From Amborella trichopoda (Eukaryota > Streptophyta > Magnoliopsida > Amborellales > Amborellaceae): a DNA stretch of 64,000 bases. Made by a program: the position numbers and the translations under genes. Shown here piece after piece: positions 58,701-64,000 of the stretch (its first letter is position 1; each line of letters opens with the position of its first letter). Below the pieces are notes generated by a model. It did not search any database. It saw only the letters and a list, made by a program, of their open reading frames with translations, and was not told the DNA's origin. The stretch is taken from NCBI RefSeq assembly GCF_000471905.2, contig NW_006500103.1:756100-820099 (forward strand), given 5' to 3'.

Positions 58701-61700
58701 GAGTGATGAGTTGACTTATCGCCTACTCTTACACTAGGTTTTCTATTTTCTCTTGTTAGGTTTTAAGAGCATTGACCTTTATATTATGGGAAGTGTAAGA
58801 TTGATATTTTCTCTTTTTGTCTATGATTGTTAGCAGACCATACTACCATGAATGTATATGACTTAATTATTTACTTATTTGTGTGCAATTCTTTGTGGAC
58901 CTTCATCCTTCCATTGCTTTTCTCAGAGAGAGATGATTGGCAATGTTATCTTTGTTAGGCATAATTTGGAAATATTGCTCATTCAGTCTATTATATGTTG
59001 TATTTTAGTTGGTTAACAATGTTTCTCTTTTTGATGGTTATTGGTTAACAATGTTCAAGGTTTTTTAGACAATCGAAAGGCTCTCCTAATGTTTGTCTTG
59101 GTCAGATGTCCTGTCTGATGTATTTATGTGCAATCCCTAGGGTTGTAACTTGCTCGTTCTTGGTCGGCTCATTCCCTGCCTAGGGAAGATTGCTAAGGCC
59201 CATACCAGGCTAAGCCATGGTTGGTGTTAACGGCCTGACCCTGAATGCCAGGTCTGTCTTCTCAAAATTAATAACTGCCGAGGGCCTTAGGCCCAAGTCC
59301 AAGAGGACGAAGACATTAAAAAGAGATTTCTGATGTATAGATCAGTCTAGAGCATTTATGCTTTCAATATGGTATATCTCGGACATGTGAGTTTGTTCAT
59401 ATATGAGATAGTGAGGTTAGTGTGCTAACAATTGCAGCACCACATATGAAGTTTGAATCCCACTGCTGATCTCCAAGAAGGAAAAAAAAAAAAAAAAAAA
59501 AAAAGAAATGTGAATGGAGATGTAATTTTTATTTCTCTCTATGTAATTCTCACAAAAAAAAGAGAGTAAAGAAAAGACAAGAACTGGGGTGATGTGACCT
59601 TTGTGTTTAGATTTCAAACTGAAGTGGATGAACACCTTGTTGTATATCTGCTTGATTGGTTCTATGTCTGCATAACAAACCAGCATTTGCTATCTCTTGG
59701 GCAGTTTTGAATTGGTAATGGCACAGTAATAACTTACAGAGTATGTTAGAGGAGAAATGGATATTTTGGGAGAGGTTATGATCCTTGAGAGACAATGGGA
59801 ACAGCAAGAGGGAGAACCAACTGATTTATCCTGTCATGACATTGGGAGATTTCTGGACTACATATACTCGTTTTGGCAATGACTACTTATGCAAGGAATT
59901 TGAACTTCACAAGTGTTTTCCTTTTTAGCTTGAAGTTTGAGCCATTATGTTCTTTTAAGGGTATAACATCTAAATGGCCAAGGAACGGCATGTAGATAGT
60001 GTTCTCATATGTTTCTTTGACTTTGAGAATTCTTGTCATGCAGAAATAGCATCAAAATAAGTTTTTTTTTTTGGATGCTTTGATGCCCTTCATTTGGTGG
60101 ATATTTCATCGAGGCCGTCTGGATCGCTCTGACCTGCTGAGTGCTCTGTGACCAGGTGTCCAAATAGTGTCATGTTAGAAATTGTCAGTTTTATGCCATT
60201 GAAAGCCATTTAGGATGGCATTTTCAACAATAAAGCATGGCGAAATGACTTAGTTATGGCAAGGTTACAAAGTTAATAAATCAATTAGGAGAACGGCCAA
60301 TTAAAATGCATCCCAAGCTGAAACATCCCGAGTAATACTACCTGCCAGGGGAAATATTTTCGTTCTCCACCTTGCTAACCTAGTAAGGATCCTGTTACTT
60401 CTTTCTTGGTTGTCTACTTGTACAGATATGTGTAAGTAGGATGAAGGGAGGCTATCTCCTAGACTTAGAGTCTTTTCAACTGAACGGCGATGGTGCTACT
60501 GAAGAAAGCATGTCTGTGGAAAAGCATAATTTAGCCTGAAACAACCCACAAGAGATACCCAACAGAGGATGAGAGGGCCTATCTCAAAGGCCAAAAATAA
60601 AAGAAAATTAACAGGTTAAAAAATCTGATCTCTCCACCACCATTTGGATAGCATGTCCAGGTGTGTAAATGTCCTGGTCGTGTCAGAAACCAATATGGTC
60701 CAGGGTAGATGTGGACCTGGTCTGGTCCAGGTCAAGTGGATGCAGACCCGATACTTCAGTCTGGTCGGGTCAAAAATAAGTTAGTACTTGTCCAAAACAT
60801 AACATATATACATATGTGTGTGTCTGTGATTCATATATTTTGCATCAAGTTGATTTGTGAGTGTGTGTGTGTGTGTGTTATTCATATATTTTGGAGCAGG
60901 TCGATCCTGACCTGACTTGATTAGGTCCAGGATGGATAAGGACCTCGTCATTTCGAACCCAATCCATCAGATACACCAGGCGGGTCCTGACCCAGACCCA
61001 GACCCAGGTCGGGTCAGCCTATTGAGTCGGGTGAACCCGCAGGTTGACCCAACCCGATTATCACCCCCAAGCACACTAGCTAATGCATTGACTTCAAGAA
61101 AGGAAAGCATCCTATTGTATTTATTTGGCTTCAAACAAATACCATCATCTCCTCAACCGTTTGACATAGGAGTGCTAACGAGATGCTGATCATAATCATT
61201 GTCTATCATTAGAGTTTTTTCCCAACTATTTGGGTTAAGCTATATGAATCTTGGTTTGCCATTCTGCCCTATCAAGGATCATACTCTTAGTGAGGCCATA
61301 AGTCCCTATATTTTTTCTCACTACTTCCAACCATGACCTTTTGGGGTTATCTTTGTCCTTTTTGAGCCTTCCACTTGAACAACTCGCATCTCCTAACAGG
61401 TGTTGTACTGGGTCTGCAGTGCACATGGCCTGCCCACCTAAGTTGACTTGCTCTCATCTTATGTCATATTGAAGCCACACTTAAGTCCCTCTTAATGTAT
61501 TCATTTCGAATTCTATCCCTTCTTGTCTTGCCACCTATCCATCTCAACCTCCTCATCTCTGCCACAATTATCCTATGAGCAGAATCAGGATTCATGGAAA
61601 GTTTTACGTTGGATGCCTACTTAGATGCCTACCTAATACAACCTACCTCTTTGACCTGGACTTGAGATGGGTTAAGGGAAAGTTTAAGATCTTTACCCTT

Positions 61701-63499
61701 CTTAGGCTAGTATTACATTATGCTGATATATGATGTGAACCCCAACAGTACTACACGGGCTTACGAGAAGCTAACATACGATGTGAACCCCAACAATACT
61801 ACACTATGCTCAGTTCAATTCAAAAAATGGATAAGTGGCTTAGTCATGATATTTACCTCATCTCATGAAATGTAATGCAGGTCTGAGTTTCCATCCCTTG
61901 GTGGTACGAATAGCTGGTCATCCAAAACCATCCCTGTGAAAGGTACTTCTGGGGTAACATTGAATCGACAGAAATCCTCAGGCAACAAAGCTTCTGATTA
62001 TTTCCTTTCATCATCACCTGCTTCTAGTTCTGCTCAATCAGCCTCCAAAGGAAGGAAATCCTCTATGACTAAACAACAAGGTCATCTTTCTCCTTTATCA
62101 AGTTGTTCATGGGTCTTAGCATTGTATCAATGTGTGCTTAAAACATTTGAAATTTTGCAGAGGCCATGGATTTCCGGAACTGGTGCGAGAGTGAAGCAAT
62201 GAGGCTCATGGGATCAAAAGGTAACTTTTTCTGAAGCCTTCAATGTGTTCCTGTTTATTGTCTTTCCCAGCTTATATATTATTCTTTGTTTTTTTTTTTT
62301 GATGTAATTTACTTTTTTATGTTATTAAAATATGAAACCATTTTAGACCTATTTTTGCATCTTAGTTTCTCTTCCAGTGCCTGGGTGTTTATATTTCTGC
62401 TGTTTGGGTCTCCTAATTTCTGTAACAAATTCCTTAATTTTTCATTTCTTCAAGCAGGTAATGAATTTTCGTTTCTGATAATATAGTGGTTTTCATAGTT
62501 CAGGGAACTAGTATCACTCTTAACCCCTGCGATTTTTCATTTATTAAATTTTGGGATTAAATCTCAGTATTGAAACTATTCATTAGTTTTACCTATTTCT
62601 TACTCACAAAACCCAACACTTGAAAAAATACCCGACTTCTATTTTTTGCATTTGATGTGATTACGTGTTGTACTTCCATCTTGCAATAGTTTTCTCTTGG
62701 CTGAATTTTTTGTTTTTCAATTGTCTTCTGGGCTCGTGTGCTGACCATGAGGCAATTGAGTCTCACTAAACATGTGGGCCGCAGCATTTTGAGCTCCACA
62801 GGAGGAACAAGTTTACTACCAGAACCCCCCATGGGAACTTTAGATTCTCCGCTACCAGTACTCCCCATGAAAACTTTTGATTCTCCTCTACCAGTACTCT
62901 CCATGGAAACTTTTGATTCTCCTCCTTTAAGCCCTGCCTGAGCTAGGTGAACCCAAAATGCGAAATCCATTTCTTGATATTGTGGTCGCTTTTGGCTGAA
63001 ATCCCGGTTATGTTGTTCTGGCAGTACCAATTTTAGCTTTTATTTTTTTGTTTTTATAAAAAGTCTCTCTCTTCCTCTCTCTCTCTCCTGATGTACATGT
63101 TAACATCAACCTTTTTTTGGTGTGATCTTTGCAGATACAAGCTTTTTGGAGTTTTGCTTAAAGCAATCGACATCAGAGGCTGAGACCCTCCTGGTTGAGA
63201 ACCTGGGCTCTTTGGATCCTGATGGGGACTTCATCGACAAGTTCCTGAAGTACAAGGAGCTTCTTCATTCTGATGTTATTGAATTGTCCTTTGGCAACCG
63301 AACTGACCTATGTAGTAAAGATAACACTGAAGATGTACATAATATTAACCCTAGCTCTAGAGGGGGAGGAGACGGAGAACAGGACAAGGGCTCGAAGAAG
63401 AAGGGGAAGAAGGGGAAGAAAGTGAGCCCATCAGTCTTGGGCTTTAACGTTGTTAGTAACCGCATCATGAAGGGAGAGATCCAGACCCTTGAGGATTAG
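49754..63499 (+). CDS. EXA1: GYF-domain protein EXA1 (GIGYF/PERQ type), 10 exons
   Basis: Exons: 49754-49814, 51980-52068, 52323-53261, 53432-53558, 53653-53826, 54562-55395, 55901-58517, 61881-62080, 62161-62220 and 63135-63499. They total 5466 nt and give 1821 aa, a little longer than the Arabidopsis protein. Visible parts: IPLSPQWLLPKPGES near the start; an Arg/Asp/Trp-rich region with repeated RDRWRD; an eIF4E-binding motif, Tyr313-xxxx-Leu-Leu in RYNRTKLLDIYR; the GYF domain (about 608-665, YYKDPQGEIQGPFPG, GWFEAGYFG), which binds proline-rich ligands; a Gln-rich tract (about 820-860); and a conserved C-terminus with FRNWCESEAMRL, FIDKFLKYKELL and GFNVVSNRIMKGEIQ. The Arabidopsis relative (EXA1) binds eIF4E-family proteins, limits translation of immune receptors and is needed by potexviruses; that role is inferred here. 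Intron 7 (3.4 kb) holds transposon pieces. The exon 8 donor (gtcatc) is weak but gives the right phase. Confidence 0.95.
49815..51979 (+). other. EXA1 intron 1
   Basis: A 2.2-kb first intron, AT-rich, with several CT runs near its start (50070-50120 and 50230-50245). No transposon or gene could be recognised in it. Confidence 0.5.
58518..59399 (+). other. EXA1 intron 7, first part
   Basis: T-rich intron sequence with gtgtgtgt words near 58610. Nothing else is recognised. Confidence 0.4.
59400..59504 (+). mobile_element. Probable tRNA-derived SINE
   Basis: An A-box-like stretch (tagtgaggttagtgtgc) lies about 40 bases before a B-box-like stretch (gaagtttgaatcccact). The unit ends in an A run of about 24 bases at 59480-59504. 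The order and spacing fit the pol III promoter of a SINE. The 5' border and target duplication were not resolved. Confidence 0.45.
59510..60655 (+). other. EXA1 intron 7, middle part
   Basis: No coding region or clear repeat. The word ggttaacaatgtt occurs twice upstream at 59010-59055. Confidence 0.35.
60658..61070. mobile_element. Non-autonomous hAT-like element, GGGTC family, diverged copy 6
   Basis: It is rich in ggtccagg, gtcgggtc and gacccagaccc words and ends in ccgattatcaccccca. The ends are more decayed than in the other copies (left ccaggtgtgtaaat). A GT run (60860-60879) lies inside. Confidence 0.6.
61190..61600 (-). mobile_element. RTE-type LINE, C-terminal fragment
   Basis: The minus strand reads RRDRIRNEYIKRDLSVASI, then QLRWAGHVHCRPSTTPVRR and PKRSWLEVVRKN, then MILDRAEWQTKIHIA. 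This is the conserved end of the RTE-clade LINE protein (usually RNRIRNE, LRWFGHV, KKTWLEVV, DRAxWRxxIHV). It changes frame once between these parts. The 3' end words (aaatagttgggaaaaa) match the copy at 11700. It lies antisense inside EXA1 intron 7. Confidence 0.8.
61725..61805. repeat. Short direct repeat
   Basis: gatgtgaaccccaaca followed by (g/a)tactacac occurs twice, 47 bases apart, shortly before EXA1 exon 8. Confidence 0.7.
62221..63134 (+). other. EXA1 intron 9
   Basis: A 914-bp intron with a local repeat: ccccatg(g/a)(g/a)aacttttgattctcc and variants occur three times at 62825-62930, about 45 bases apart. The plus-strand frame over it reads repeated PMxTFDSPLPVL. Confidence 0.5.
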
Positions 63500-63603
63500 G
63501 GGCATGAGATCTGAGCTGTTGATGGGGAGTTAGAGGGGCAGGCCCTTCGGTGGCCGAGTGTACATACATTGTGTGAACGATTTGTATATGCTCTTTCTCT
63601 CTC

Positions 63604-63636
<33 letters not shown>

Positions 63637-64000
63637 ATCTAGAGCCATTAGAGGACTGAGTTTTTCAGCTCAAGCAGTTTTGATAAAGTGGCTGAAGGCA
63701 TGGTGGGTTTCTATGGATGATTTTTTAGTTTCTATCCTAATACATCTTTTAATTGTGCTTCCATCACTTTTATCCATGACCTTTTTGAGATGAGCATGTT
63801 TTCTTGGATTACTTTTTTTTTTTATCATTATATTTCTCTTAGATGCTTGGATACTCTATGAGCTAGGTTTCTTAGGCAGTCCTGGAGCAATTGCTAAGCT
63901 CTTCTAGTGGAGTTTTTAGAAATTCAAGGGCCTTTGAACTGAGTTGAAAATATTTTTCTTGCGATGGATTATCTCAATATTTTTAGAGAGAGAAACAATC
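63500..64000 (+). other. EXA1 3' region
   Basis: Probable 3' UTR, with a CT run at 63592-63635. No polyadenylation site could be fixed. The window ends without another gene. Confidence 0.5.

Overview
The window is plant nuclear DNA: AT-rich, with three split genes that have GT-AG introns and long introns packed with transposons. The products are plant-specific versions of eukaryotic proteins (a Rab7/RABG3 GTPase, the SWI/SNF subunit SWI3D and the GYF-domain protein EXA1). AT-rich coding sequence and very long introns fit a non-grass flowering plant with a fairly large genome. The species cannot be told from the sequence.

Layout. (1) 1-3335: upstream region with a TIR-element family, a cluster of short inverted repeats and a LINE tail. 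(2) 3336-13538, plus strand: RABG3/Rab7 gene, 7 exons, 206 aa. Its third intron is 8.2 kb and holds a decayed hAT transposon with three zinc-finger modules. (3) 13539-18523: convergent intergenic DNA made largely of non-autonomous DNA elements, with a short assembly gap at 18296-18315. (4) 18524-41957, minus strand: SWI3D gene, 7 exons, 992 aa. Its first intron is 12.1 kb and carries a LINE interrupted by a second LINE, which is itself interrupted by a hAT-type element; a further DNA element sits in the outer LINE. (5) 41958-49753: about 7.8 kb between the divergent SWI3D and EXA1 start codons, with an assembly gap (42223-42456) only 265 bp upstream of the SWI3D start, then a dense field of small DNA elements. 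(6) 49754-63499, plus strand: EXA1-like gene, 10 exons, 1821 aa.

The exon models are hand-made from splice sites, phase continuity and remembered family sequence. All three close in frame from start to stop. The genes have no obvious joint function: one acts in vacuolar traffic, one in chromatin remodelling and one in translation control. I did not find a new biological system. What stands out is the transposon archaeology: two small-element families with visible 8-bp target duplications, a three-deep insertion stack inside SWI3D, a tandem triplication of the BED finger in a hAT relic, a three-unit tandem repeat with presequence-like short ORFs, a hairpin with two competing stems, and suspicious artificial-looking sequence around the assembly gaps.
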